A DNA stretch of 64,000 nt from JAAYYY01 sp964579295 (GCA_964579295.1 CAZOGK010000004.1:1-64000); one strand, 5' to 3'. Positions 44,281 through 52,788 are shown, numbered from the stretch's first letter. Program-made: numbers and translations. Notes: generated by a model from the letters alone, not told the origin.

Positions 44281-44343
44281 CGCCGCAGCGACTGACGTCG
44301 CAACGACCAGGAACGGCTTCGTCGTAACGACTTCAGTCGTTCC
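44281..44343. repeat. Double-palindrome element, GACTGAAGTC family, supplies a stop codon
   Basis: Left arm GCAGCGACTGACGTCGCAACGAC and right arm GTCGTAACGACTTCAGTCGTTC form an imperfect long inverted repeat. The right arm reaches into the 3' end of the DUF4350 gene, so its last two codons and TGA stop (44333-44335) come from the element. Confidence 0.75.
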
Positions 44344-45487
44344 CCTGCAGCCAGCCGGCGGCCTGCCGCGCCAGCGCCACCATCTCGCCCTCGGCGGCGC
44401 CGGGGCTGCGTAGCCGGGCCAGCAGCCGGCCCAGCGCTTCCGTGTCCAGGTCAGGGCGGATGCGGGCCAGCTCGGCGACGAACTCCTCGTCGGGCAGCGC
44501 CGGGCTGATGCGGTAGCGCTGCCCCAGCTGGCGCTTCAGCTCGGCGTGATAGTGCGCCAGCACTGCCTCGCGGTGGCCGGCGCGGCGGCTGAGGTTAGCC
44601 AGGGCAATAATGTGCTCTAGCGGCGCGCGCCGCTGCCCTGGGCGCCTGAGCGGGACGGGCCGGCCAAAGCGACGCCCGGCCAGCACGATGCCCAGGAAGA
44701 CGACGGCGGCGCTGTAGAGTAGGGCGCGCCCGGCCGGCGTGCGCCGCAGCCACTGGTCCGGCCCGGCCAGCCCCGCCTCGCCGCGCCGGCCATGATGCCA
44801 CTCGTCAAACCAGACCAGACCGCCTTCGCCGGCCAATGTCGCCAGATTGAGCGCAAAATATGGGTTATCCCCTTCCTTGAGGCCGGCGTTGGTCAGCGGG
44901 TAGGTCACCGTGCCCAGGATGACCAGCCCCTCTCCCTGCGGCAAGGCGACCAGGAGCGGCTCGTCGCCGGCGGCGAGCAGGGTCACCAGGTCGGCGCGCC
45001 CGGTCAGCAGCGCGGCGCGCGGCCGGACTGCACCCGGCGCAAACGGCGGCGAAGCTAGCAGGGGCGCCGCAAAGGCCGGTTCCTCCGCTGGCACGGCATA
45101 GCTGACCTCTACGTCGTAATGGCTGAAAGAGAGGGCGGCCCCAAGACCTTCTCCCAGCAGCGCCAACGTGCCGCCGGCTTCGACCCAGGTATCCAGCGCC
45201 GCCCACTCCTCGTCGCTGATGCCCGGAAGCTGCGGCTCCAGGATAAGGGCCAGCGTCGCCCGTTCAGGCACTGAGAAAGCGGCCCGGCTGCTCTCTACCG
45301 TGCGGTAACCCTCTTCGTCCAGCCAGAGGCGGAAGGCGCGCGCGCCCGTGGGGCCGTTGGAGAAGGAGGCCAGGTCGGGCAGCGCCACCTCCGCGCGGCT
45401 CTCGGCCAGGGCCGCCAGGGTGGTTATCACCAGGAGCAGGAGAAGCAGGCCGGCGGCCAGCAGCGTGTCGCGTGAGGGGCGGGCCAT
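44333..45487 (-). CDS. DUF4350-domain membrane protein
   Basis: 384 residues. An N-terminal membrane helix (10-30) precedes an external DUF4350 domain (about 40-235) related to glutamine-amidotransferase-like folds: GARAFRLWLDEEGYRTVES and LDTWVEAGGTLALLGEG. A second membrane helix lies near 258, followed by a cytoplasmic helical tail. This architecture is standard for DUF4350 genes in MoxR clusters. Its start lies 3 bp after the DUF4129 stop. The final residues Asn-Asp and the stop come from a palindromic element, so the ancestral C-terminus may have been different. Confidence 0.82.
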   Translation of the reverse strand: MARPSRDTLLAAGLLLLLLVITTLAALAESRAEVALPDLASFSNGPTGARAFRLWLDEEGYRTVESSRAAFSVPERATLALILEPQLPGISDEEWAALDTWVEAGGTLALLGEGLGAALSFSHYDVEVSYAVPAEEPAFAAPLLASPPFAPGAVRPRAALLTGRADLVTLLAAGDEPLLVALPQGEGLVILGTVTYPLTNAGLKEGDNPYFALNLATLAGEGGLVWFDEWHHGRRGEAGLAGPDQWLRRTPAGRALLYSAAVVFLGIVLAGRRFGRPVPLRRPGQRRAPLEHIIALANLSRRAGHREAVLAHYHAELKRQLGQRYRISPALPDEEFVAELARIRPDLDTEALGRLLARLRSPGAAEGEMVALARQAAGWLQGND

Positions 45488-45489
45488 GG

Positions 45490-46431
45490 CTACGCCGCCC
45501 GCCGCGTCTGCAGGGCGCGCACCTGCGTTTCGTACTGGTCGTAGTCTGCTTCGTTCAGCGGTTGGAAGCCATACCAGACACGGTCAAACACATCCACGAC
45601 GCTGCGTAGCGTCGCGTGCAGCTCCGGTTGCCCGGCGACGCTGCGCAGATATTCGCGGTTGGTGCGCGCACGGTCGTAGCGCAGCACGCCGTGCTCTTCC
45701 AGCAGGAGCAGGGTGGAGAGGTAGAGATAGCGTACCGCGCTGCGGTAGTCGCCTTGCTGCGAGTGGGCCTCCGCCTGCTGCAGCGCCTGCGCCGCGCTCA
45801 GCGCTGGTTCGTCGCCGTCAGGGCCGGCCGCCGCGGCCTCGGGCCGGATGCCGCGTAGCAGTGCGCGCGCCGCCAGCCCCAGCGCCGCAAACAGCACGGC
45901 GCCGCCGAGCACGGCCAGGATAATGTTAGCCAGGTCAATCGCGCCGCTGCCAAAGGGGATCAGGTCGAAGAGGAAGCGCAGGAAACGCTGCCAGAGCCGC
46001 TCCCAGAAGCCGGGTTGCTCCTCCTGCCACTGGAAGGCCGGCCGCGCCAGAATGTCGTCGAGGCGCTCGCGGGCCGCCGCCGCCGTGGCTTCGTCGTAGA
46101 GAGGGCCCTGCCAGCGCGCGGCCGCCGTCCGCAGCGCTGCCATCTGTGCGGCGATAGCCTCACCGTCCAGCGGCTCGGCGCGCAGCAGGCCGGCCAGCGC
46201 CTCGTGCTGCACGGGCAGTGCCTCGCCGCCGGGGAGGACGACCGTGGCGATAGCCTGCCAGCGGTCGGCCAGGGCCCGCGCCTCGGCCGTGGTCGCCGTG
46301 GGCGCCGCGGCTTCTGTCTCGGCGGCCAGCGCCAGATAGTCGGCCAGAGTCAGGGAGCGCTGGGTCTGGGCGGCAGCCGGCCGCGCCAGAGACAGGGCAA
46401 TGAGTAGGAGCAGGAAAGCAGGAAGCCGCAC
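45490..46431 (-). CDS. DUF4129-domain exported membrane protein
   Basis: 313 residues. A signal peptide (MRLPAFLLLLIALSLARPAAAQ) is followed by an external helical region (about 25-150) and a membrane helix near 170-190. A cytoplasmic C-terminal DUF4129 domain then follows, with QQGDYRSAVRYLYLSTLLLLEEHGVLRYDRARTNREYLR and VVDVFDRVWYGFQPLNEADYDQY. This order is characteristic of MoxR/DUF58 clusters. It lies between the membrane protein at 46441 and DUF4350 in the same operon. No catalytic role is known. Confidence 0.88.
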   Translation of the reverse strand: MRLPAFLLLLIALSLARPAAAQTQRSLTLADYLALAAETEAAAPTATTAEARALADRWQAIATVVLPGGEALPVQHEALAGLLRAEPLDGEAIAAQMAALRTAAARWQGPLYDEATAAAARERLDDILARPAFQWQEEQPGFWERLWQRFLRFLFDLIPFGSGAIDLANIILAVLGGAVLFAALGLAARALLRGIRPEAAAAGPDGDEPALSAAQALQQAEAHSQQGDYRSAVRYLYLSTLLLLEEHGVLRYDRARTNREYLRSVAGQPELHATLRSVVDVFDRVWYGFQPLNEADYDQYETQVRALQTRRAA

Positions 46432-46440
46432 CGTCGCTTC

Positions 46441-47520
46441 CTACACAGCGGCGCCAATGAGGAGCGCGAAGATGGCGAAGATGCCCGCGACCAGGCCGGC
46501 GTAGAGTAGCAGCACGAACACCGTGACCAGGGCAAAGCGCCCCAGGTCCTGGCGGCTCAGCAGGGGCTCGTCCACCGCAGATGGGGCGGTGCGCGCCACC
46601 GTCGCCAGCGCGCCCGGCTCCGCCGCCGCCTGCAGGCTGAGGTCCAGCCCCTCGGTCGTCACGCGCAGGTCGAGGAAGAGCAGGGTAATGGCCGCTGCCT
46701 GCAGCGGCAGGTAGAGCAGGCTGGTCACCAGCGTGCTCAGCGAGCTGATAATCGTCTGCGTGGTGAAGCTGATGCCGGTTGGGTTGGTGGGACCGCCCAG
46801 CAAGAGCTGGCCGGCAGCGCCGATGACAGCGGCCGGCCCGGCGACGACGAGCAGGTTGAAGGTGTAGAGGATGAGGGCAAAGCCCAGCACCCACCAGAAG
46901 CGACGCCGGGCAAGGTTCCAGGCGCGGCGCCAGGCGCTGGCGGCTGGCTGGTTCTCCAGGACGATGATCGGCGCCAACAGGGGCACGATCACCGACCAGA
47001 GAAAGAGCAGCATGCCGCCGCCGGTAAGCCAGCCCACGCAGGGCACAAGAAACCACCAGAAGAACAGCGCAAAGGAGAGCGCCAGCGCCAGCAGCACGGC
47101 GCCGGCCAGGCTGGCCCACTGGCGGCGGATAGCCTGGTAGGCGCCGGTGATCCCCGGCGTCGCTTCGCCCAGGTAGCTGGCGCTGATAGCTGCCGCCAGC
47201 GCGCCGGCGGCGATCCCCTGCACCAACACCAGGTTGGCGAAGTAGAGGACCATCTGCAGGCTGGAGCCGGCCAGATAGGCGGGACCAAACAGCGGCTCTT
47301 CGGGGATGGCCGCCGGATTTTCCATCACCGCCAGTAGCTGGTCGAAGCTGCTGCCGAAGGTCAGCAAGGAGATGACGAGTTGCAGCAGGACAAGGGGCGC
47401 CTGCACCAGGGCCACCATCGCCACAAACTGCAGGAAATGGCGGCGATAGAGCCGGATAGCCCGGTCCAGGATTTCACCCAGGCGTAGCGGGCGCAAGATA
47501 GGGCGGGCGATGGTTGCCAT
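46441..47520 (-). CDS. Multi-pass membrane protein heading the MoxR cluster
   Basis: 359 residues with about six membrane helices. The opening IARPILRPLRLGEILDRAIRLYRRHFLQFVAMVAL matches the glycerophosphodiester-phosphodiesterase membrane-domain-like / DUF7847-type family often placed before DUF4129 genes. The segment AWRRAWNLARRRFWWVLGFALILY is also typical. The start at ATG 47520 is the family N-terminus; the upstream extension has no support. It is first of five minus-strand genes (47520 to 41932). Function unknown; possibly an envelope scaffold. Confidence 0.8.
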   Translation of the reverse strand: MATIARPILRPLRLGEILDRAIRLYRRHFLQFVAMVALVQAPLVLLQLVISLLTFGSSFDQLLAVMENPAAIPEEPLFGPAYLAGSSLQMVLYFANLVLVQGIAAGALAAAISASYLGEATPGITGAYQAIRRQWASLAGAVLLALALSFALFFWWFLVPCVGWLTGGGMLLFLWSVIVPLLAPIIVLENQPAASAWRRAWNLARRRFWWVLGFALILYTFNLLVVAGPAAVIGAAGQLLLGGPTNPTGISFTTQTIISSLSTLVTSLLYLPLQAAAITLLFLDLRVTTEGLDLSLQAAAEPGALATVARTAPSAVDEPLLSRQDLGRFALVTVFVLLLYAGLVAGIFAIFALLIGAAV

Positions 47521-47600
47521 GTTTGCTCCTAAGGCCGGATTCGGGGGGAATTGTACCACATGGCGCGCGGGAACCGGCAACGCACGCCTACTCCCCTGAC

Positions 47601-47630
47601 GATAAAGAGGAGCGGCGCCGGCCGCTCCTC
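47601..47630 (-). terminator. Terminator after the baeRF-like gene
   Basis: A perfect 10-bp stem, GAGGAGCGGC/GCCGCTCCTC (47607-47616 and 47621-47630), with a 4-nt loop. On the minus strand it is followed by the short T-run TTTATC. It separates the baeRF-like gene from the MoxR operon. Confidence 0.55.
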
Positions 47631-47666
47631 CTCCTCTACGCAATCAGTGCGGGCCGCGGGCCGCGC

Positions 47667-48773
47667 TCAGTAACGCAGGATAGCCCCAATCCGGCCGGCC
47701 TCTTCCAGGCGCGGGTTGTCGCTGATCACCTCGACGTGGCCGCCCTGTTCGACGGTGCGGTTGACCGCCGCATCGACCACATCGGCCACGCTCTCAAACT
47801 CGTTATCGCCAAAGAGCGCTTCGTCGCGGCTCTCGCTGAGATAGCCTGAGCTGGCATGGCGATAACCCGGCGCACGGAAGCCGTCGCCAATGATCAGCGT
47901 ATCCACGCGCCCATCGGAGACCATACGCAGCGTAGGAGCCAGGCCAGTCACAGCAGCGCCGCCGGCTGCCGCCGCCCCCGCCAGCATCTGCTCCACCAGC
48001 CGCTGCTCGCGCTCGGCATTGAGCTGGTGCAGTAGCTCCAGGCTGCGCTCCCGCACTTCCTGCTCGCCAGCGTCCATGTCGATGGGGAAGGTAGCGGCGA
48101 TGCAGCTCTGTAGCTGTTTGGGCAGCATCTCGCGGAACTCGGCGACGTTGTTGGTGGTGCCGCCGATGAACAGGCGCCGGATCTGATAGCGGTTGAAGAA
48201 GCGCGTGGCGGCTTCGGCCGCGTCGCGCATATTGCGGTGGGCCGTTTCCTCCTCAGAACGGCCATTGCCGGCGCCGCCGCGCATCCCGGTCGCCGACGAG
48301 CCCTGGCCGTGCTTTTGCTTGCGCACATCTTCGCCCATGGCGCCCGCCGTCTGCTGCAGCTCGCCGAGATGAAATTCGAAGAAGCGCGCGCCCACACGGT
48401 CGATGAGCACGACGCCATAGTGGCCGTAATATTTGGTGAAATGCAGCAGTGGCTTTACATAAGGTTTAGGGCCGACGCGCACCCGGTTGCGAAACGGTAC
48501 GGCGACTGCATAGGCGCGGAAGAAATCACGCTCCGCGCAGGAAAAGACGGCCACCCCTGGTTTGCCCCAGTCGTGCCCCAGCTCAAAGTACTGCTCGATC
48601 CGCTCGGCATCCTCGCTATCGGCCTGGCCCGCTTCTTTGAGCAGGCCGCGTACCTGCAGCTTGATCGTCTCCGGCGGATTGGCGGCGGGATCGGCGTTGA
48701 GATAGAGACTGACAACGGCCGCGTCTCCCGGCTCAAAAGCCAGCAATTCGTCGAGATCTTCCTGCGTAAACAT
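47667..48773 (-). CDS. baeRF-family (eRF1-like fold) protein
   Basis: 368 residues resembling bacterial archaeo-eukaryotic release-factor-like proteins. There is an N-terminal domain (DAAVVSLYLNADPAANPPETIKLQVRGLL), then a central domain with YGVVLIDRVGARFFEFHLGEL. The C-terminal L7Ae-like part has RLFIGGTTNNVAEFREMLPKQLQSCIAATFPIDMDAGEQEV and TLIIGDGFRAPGYRH. A Gly-rich insert lies near 160-180, where eRF1 proteins carry their GGQ loop; GNGRSEE and MRGGAGNGR are seen, but no exact GGQ. Proposed roles are ribosome rescue or hibernation. ATG 48773 has GAGGAGGT just before it. Confidence 0.75.
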   Translation of the reverse strand: MFTQEDLDELLAFEPGDAAVVSLYLNADPAANPPETIKLQVRGLLKEAGQADSEDAERIEQYFELGHDWGKPGVAVFSCAERDFFRAYAVAVPFRNRVRVGPKPYVKPLLHFTKYYGHYGVVLIDRVGARFFEFHLGELQQTAGAMGEDVRKQKHGQGSSATGMRGGAGNGRSEEETAHRNMRDAAEAATRFFNRYQIRRLFIGGTTNNVAEFREMLPKQLQSCIAATFPIDMDAGEQEVRERSLELLHQLNAEREQRLVEQMLAGAAAAGGAAVTGLAPTLRMVSDGRVDTLIIGDGFRAPGYRHASSGYLSESRDEALFGDNEFESVADVVDAAVNRTVEQGGHVEVISDNPRLEEAGRIGAILRY

Positions 48774-48821
48774 GGTACCTCCTCTATAAAGAGTCACCGC
48801 CGGGCGGCGGCAACCCTGCTA

Positions 48822-50132
48822 TTATGGGCGCTCGCCGAGGGTTACCGGGAGGGTTACCGGTTGGCCCGACCGGAGTACGGTAACCTCAACGGTCTGTCCC
48901 ACCTGGGTTTCGTAGACAAGATAGCTGATGAGATCCTGAAAATCGTTGACCGGCTGGCCGTCGATAGCCACGATCAGGTCGCCGCCCGGCCCGGCGCCAA
49001 TCGGCCCCTGGCCGCTGGGCGCGGCGACAATACCGGCCGCCTCGGCCGGCCCGCCCTCGGTGAGGCTGGTGACGTAGACGCCGCGCGTCTGTTCAAGCGC
49101 CAGCGCCTCCTGCAGCTCCAGGTCCAGATCGTCGGAGAGGGTGCTGAGGCCGATGAAAGGGTAAGTGAAATGCCCATCGGCAATCAGGGCCGGAATGACG
49201 CGCTTCACGGCCTGCACGGGTATGGCAAAGCCGACGCCGCTGTTGAAGCCGGTTTCGGTGCGAATGGCGCTGCTGACGCCCACGACTTCCCCGTCGAGAT
49301 TGAGCAGCGGGCCGCCGCTGTTGCCCACGTTGATCGGCGCGTCGGTCTGGATGACGCCGGGCAGCGAGTAGGTGCCGCCAGGCGTATCGCGCAGCGATTC
49401 GATGCGCCGGCCCAGCCCGCTGACGATGCCCAGCGAGATAGAGCCTTGCTCCCCAAACGGATTGCCGATGGCGACGACGAACTGGCCGACGCGCACCGTG
49501 TCGAAGTCGGCCAGGGTCACGGGAGCGGCGCCCTCTGGCAGCGCGGCCACGCGCATCACGGCCAGGTCGCTATCCGCGTCGGCGCCGATCAGGGTCGCGC
49601 GCTGGCGGCTGCCTTCGCTGAAGACGACCTCAAACGAGTCGGCATGCTGCACGACGTGGCTGTTGGTGACAATGTGGCCCTCGCTATCATAGACGAAGCC
49701 ACTGCCGCTGCTGAGCAGAGCGCCGCTGGCGCGGGCGATGATAAAAACAACTGAGGGGTTGACTCGCTCATACACGCCGGTAATGGCCGCTTCCAGCCCG
49801 GCGACCGCGCGGCTGCCCGCTGCCGCCTGCTGCGCCGGGTCCAGGCCAGCCTCGACGGTGGCGACGGCGTGCTGCACCAGCTCATCGCCGCCGGCGCGGC
49901 AGGCGGCGACCAGGAGAAAGAGGGCGAGGAACAAAGACAGGGCAGGACGGCTGCGGCTCCCCCGTTGCAGAAGGCGTGTGTGGTGGCTGGCTCCCGGTCG
50001 CACGGCGGCGCGCGCGCCAGGAAGATGATTCTGTGAAAAATCGCGCCGGGTTAGCTGGCGCGCCCGCTTGATATCCTCGTCGTTGGCATAGTCAACATTC
50101 CCAGGAATACGTGAATCGCATTTTAAGGTCAT
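48822..50132 (-). CDS. HtrA/DegP-like trypsin-type protease with PDZ domain
   Basis: 436 residues as drawn from ATG 50132. Triad: His159 in IVTNSHVV, Asp189 in SDLAVMRV, Ser272 in GNSGGPLL. A C-terminal PDZ domain (about 325-425) carries GVYVTSLTEGGPAEAAGI and GGDLIVAIDGQPVNDFQDL. A hydrophobic stretch ends in LLVAAC (Cys78), a lipobox, so the mature protein is probably an anchored surface protease for misfolded exported proteins. The first 60 residues precede this signal and look non-coding. GTG 50003 gives a normal signal peptide, and a possible promoter (TTGACT-16-TATCAA, 50095-50068) lies between the two starts. The start is therefore doubtful. Confidence 0.85.
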   Translation of the reverse strand: MTLKCDSRIPGNVDYANDEDIKRARQLTRRDFSQNHLPGARAAVRPGASHHTRLLQRGSRSRPALSLFLALFLLVAACRAGGDELVQHAVATVEAGLDPAQQAAAGSRAVAGLEAAITGVYERVNPSVVFIIARASGALLSSGSGFVYDSEGHIVTNSHVVQHADSFEVVFSEGSRQRATLIGADADSDLAVMRVAALPEGAAPVTLADFDTVRVGQFVVAIGNPFGEQGSISLGIVSGLGRRIESLRDTPGGTYSLPGVIQTDAPINVGNSGGPLLNLDGEVVGVSSAIRTETGFNSGVGFAIPVQAVKRVIPALIADGHFTYPFIGLSTLSDDLDLELQEALALEQTRGVYVTSLTEGGPAEAAGIVAAPSGQGPIGAGPGGDLIVAIDGQPVNDFQDLISYLVYETQVGQTVEVTVLRSGQPVTLPVTLGERP

Positions 50133-50284
50133 CTATCTCGCGGGATACTATGCGGCCGGGGTAGCGAAGCGCGGCTGCTTCCCGTAACCGGCCGCCTCTT
50201 TTCTTCATTGTATGCCCGCGCGCCCGCCCGGTCAAGCAGCAAGCCGGGCGGACAGACCGCTGGGCCGCCCGGCGCGCGGTTCGG

Positions 50285-50452
50285 CTATGCCGCTTTGGCC
50301 TCGCCGGCGACCCCTTCCTGGGCGAGCAGAATGAGGACGACCACCTGCCCGAACGGAACCAGAAAGAATAGCTGCCACCAGCCGCTGCGGCCCACGTCAT
50401 GCAGCCTTCTCATGCCCGCCGCAATGCGCGGTAGGATGACAATCAGGCCCAC
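50285..50452 (-). pseudogene. DUF805 remnant (5'-truncated)
   Basis: Reading from GTG 50452, which overlaps the phosphofructokinase stop, gives about 55 residues that match only the C-terminal half of a DUF805 membrane protein. The signature RRLHDVGRSGWWQLFFLVPFG is followed by a second hydrophobic stretch. The usual first half (about 60 residues with two helices) is missing; the frame upstream is phosphofructokinase sequence. It is most likely a gene cut by a deletion that joined it to the kinase gene, though a short two-helix protein could still be made. Confidence 0.6.
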
Positions 50453-52704
50453 TAACCCGCTATTTCCGCCTCCGCCTGCACGGCGTGCGCGGCGGGGCCG
50501 GGCTGGGCCAGGATGCGGGCGATAGGCCGCAGCGACATCCACCACTGGTCCAGCGGCCTTCTGTCCTTCTTGTTCAGCAGGCGCGGCACGTCGTCAAAGG
50601 GGGTAAAGGTGTAGGCGCGCTGCAGCAGGCCGGCGACGCAGCTTTCCGGCTCGACCTCGCCGTTGGCAATCTGCGTCAGCCGGTTGATGCAGTCGGCAGC
50701 CAGGCGGCTGGCGAAGTTGCGGTCGAAGGGCGTGGGCGAGCCGCCCTGCTGGATGTGGCCCAGGATAGACTGGCGCACCTCGAAGAGGTCGCCGCCTTCT
50801 TCCTCGAAGAGCGCGGTCATGAAGCGCGTATCGTAGGTGGGATTAACCATCTCGTTGCGGATTATCAACCCCAGCCGCTTACCGCGGCTGAAGCCCTCGA
50901 TGAGCATATTCACATCGTAGGCCAGGTCCTGCAGCGTCACCCCTTCTTCGTGCAGGTAAACGCGCTCGGCGCCCGTAGCCAGGGCGCTCATCAGAGCCAG
51001 ATACCCGCACGTGCCCCCCATCACCTCGACGACGAAGGCGCGCCGCGAGGCGACCGCCGACTGTTTAATCTTATCCACGGCGTTAACGATGTTGTTGAGC
51101 GCCGTGTCGGCGCCGATGCTCAGCTCCGAGCCGGGCAGATCGTTGTCGATGGTGGCCGGAATGCAGATGATAGGGAGCTGAAAGGCCGGGAACTGGGTAC
51201 GCTGCTCGTAGAGCGCCAGCGCGGCCTGGTAGCCCGACCAGCCGCCGACGACCAGCAGCGCCTCAATCTGGTGCGTCTCCAGCGTGCGGGCGATAGCGTA
51301 GTAGTCGCTGCCGGCAGGCATGCGCCGGTTGGTGCCCAGCTCGCTGCCGCCGCGTATCGCCCAGCCGTTGACCTCCATCCAGCTCATCTCGTGAATCTGG
51401 TTCTCGATCAGGCCACCGAAGCCATTCTGCACGCCGAGCATCGTATGGCCCGCGTCCAGTCCGAGGCGCACGGCGGCGCGCACGGCGGTGTTCATACCCG
51501 GAGCGGGAGCGCCGGCATTCAGCACGGCGACGCGCAGCCCGGGCTGGCCGGGCTGGCGCGAATGCGGCTCGGCGCGCACCAGCGTGCGAAAGGTCTGGAA
51601 CGCATCGACAAAGCTGCGCCCGCGCAGCCGCGTCGCTTCCGGGAACTCCCGCGCCGCCAGCGCATCGTCTACGGCCGCGTTGCGGTCCAGGCAGGCGGTC
51701 AGCGCCGTGGTGCTGATCTTGTTGCCCACCAGCCCGATGACCGGCACGGGATGGCCCGGCTCCATCTCGCGGATGACGCGCACCGCTTCCATGCCCAGTA
51801 ATGTCGCCAGGTTGCGGTCAAAGGCGCTGGGCGCGCCGCCGCGCTGCACGTGGCCCAGGATCGTCAGGCGCGTGTCCCAGCCGAGCCGTTTTTCCAGCAC
51901 CTCCGTGACGTGGCGGCTGCTGATCGGCTGGCCGTGGCGGTCGCGCGCGCCTTCGGCCACGACGACAATGCTATCACGGCGGCCCAGTTCACGGCCGCGC
52001 CGCAGCGACTCGCACATGGCGTCTTCCCAGTCGTCCAGCAGCGGCGGCATCTCGGGGATCAGCACCCAGTCGGCGCCGGTAGCCAGCGCGCCCATCAGCG
52101 CCAGATAGCCGCAATGGCGGCCCATGACCTCGACGACAAAGCTGCGCTGGTGGCTGGCCGCCGTGCTGGAGATGGCGTCGATAGCTTCGGTGATGCGGTG
52201 CAGGGCCGTATCGGCGCCGATAGTCAGGTCGGTGCCAAACATATCGTTGTCGATGGAGGCGACGAGGCCGACGATTGCCAGGTGGCGAAACTCAGCCGCG
52301 GCCGCCGCGTCGATCCGGCCGGCGGCGACCAGCTCGTCGAGCAGGCCGGGCCAATCGTTGCGGAAAAGGTCGGCGCCGGTGAGGCTGCCATCGCCGCCAA
52401 TAATCACCAGCCCGTCGATGCGGTTGAGCAGGAGCTGGTAGGCGGCTTCCAGCCGGCCTTCGTGGGTGCGGAACGCCTCGCTGCGCGCCGTGCCCAGCGC
52501 CGTGCCCCCTTGCTGCAGGATGCCGCCGACGTCGTTCCAGGCCATCGGCCGGATATGGTCGCCGCCATCTATCAGCCCCTGGTAGCCTTCAAAGACGCCG
52601 TACACTTCCATACCCTGCTCCAGCCCGCCGCGGACGACGGCGCGCACGGCTGCGTTCATCCCCTGGGCATCACCGCCGCTGGTCAACACTCCGATGCGTT
52701 TCAT
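50452..52704 (-). CDS. pfkA: Eukaryote-type tandem-domain 6-phosphofructokinase
   Basis: 750 residues made of two PfkA-like halves. The N-half (1-370) is catalytic: GGDGS (103-107, the ATP- rather than pyrophosphate-type Gly after Asp105), SIDND (150-154) and MGRHCGY (194-200). The C-half (390-740) has GGWSG (487-491), so the Mg-ATP Asp is Trp489. It keeps TIDND (518-522) and strongly resembles the animal/fungal enzyme, for example LGHIQQGGSPTPFDRNFA. A fused catalytic plus allosteric half is the eukaryotic PFK-1 plan. It makes fructose-1,6-bisphosphate. ATG 52704 has GGATGGAG upstream and matches the family start MKRIGVLTSGGDAQGMN. Confidence 0.9.
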   Translation of the reverse strand: MKRIGVLTSGGDAQGMNAAVRAVVRGGLEQGMEVYGVFEGYQGLIDGGDHIRPMAWNDVGGILQQGGTALGTARSEAFRTHEGRLEAAYQLLLNRIDGLVIIGGDGSLTGADLFRNDWPGLLDELVAAGRIDAAAAAEFRHLAIVGLVASIDNDMFGTDLTIGADTALHRITEAIDAISSTAASHQRSFVVEVMGRHCGYLALMGALATGADWVLIPEMPPLLDDWEDAMCESLRRGRELGRRDSIVVVAEGARDRHGQPISSRHVTEVLEKRLGWDTRLTILGHVQRGGAPSAFDRNLATLLGMEAVRVIREMEPGHPVPVIGLVGNKISTTALTACLDRNAAVDDALAAREFPEATRLRGRSFVDAFQTFRTLVRAEPHSRQPGQPGLRVAVLNAGAPAPGMNTAVRAAVRLGLDAGHTMLGVQNGFGGLIENQIHEMSWMEVNGWAIRGGSELGTNRRMPAGSDYYAIARTLETHQIEALLVVGGWSGYQAALALYEQRTQFPAFQLPIICIPATIDNDLPGSELSIGADTALNNIVNAVDKIKQSAVASRRAFVVEVMGGTCGYLALMSALATGAERVYLHEEGVTLQDLAYDVNMLIEGFSRGKRLGLIIRNEMVNPTYDTRFMTALFEEEGGDLFEVRQSILGHIQQGGSPTPFDRNFASRLAADCINRLTQIANGEVEPESCVAGLLQRAYTFTPFDDVPRLLNKKDRRPLDQWWMSLRPIARILAQPGPAAHAVQAEAEIAG

Positions 52705-52743
52705 CGCTCCATCCTGACTCTGGCTTCGTTGCATGCGGCGCAA

Positions 52744-52756
52744 ACAACGCCGTTGT
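52744..52756. promoter_or_regulatory. Palindrome at the pfkA transcription start, possible operator
   Basis: ACAACGCCGTTGT is a perfect 6+1+6 palindrome that covers the predicted start point (near 52754) of the pfkA promoter, a classic repressor position. No regulator gene is adjacent. Confidence 0.4.
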
Positions 52757-52760
52757 CTGT

Positions 52761-52788
52761 AATGTAATCGTTTTGCGGCGCGAGGCAA
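52761..52788 (-). promoter_or_regulatory. Promoter of pfkA
   Basis: On the minus strand TTGCCT (52788-52783) and TACATT (52766-52761) with 16-bp spacing. This gives a leader of about 50 nt with a good ribosome site. Confidence 0.5.

Noticed and set aside
50148..50205. Hairpin GCGGCCGG/CCGGCCGC with a T-rich 3' side as a plus-strand terminator
   Set aside because: The T-rich side follows only on the plus strand, where no gene ends; the loop is 28 nt. It may be a remnant structure, so it is not listed as a feature.
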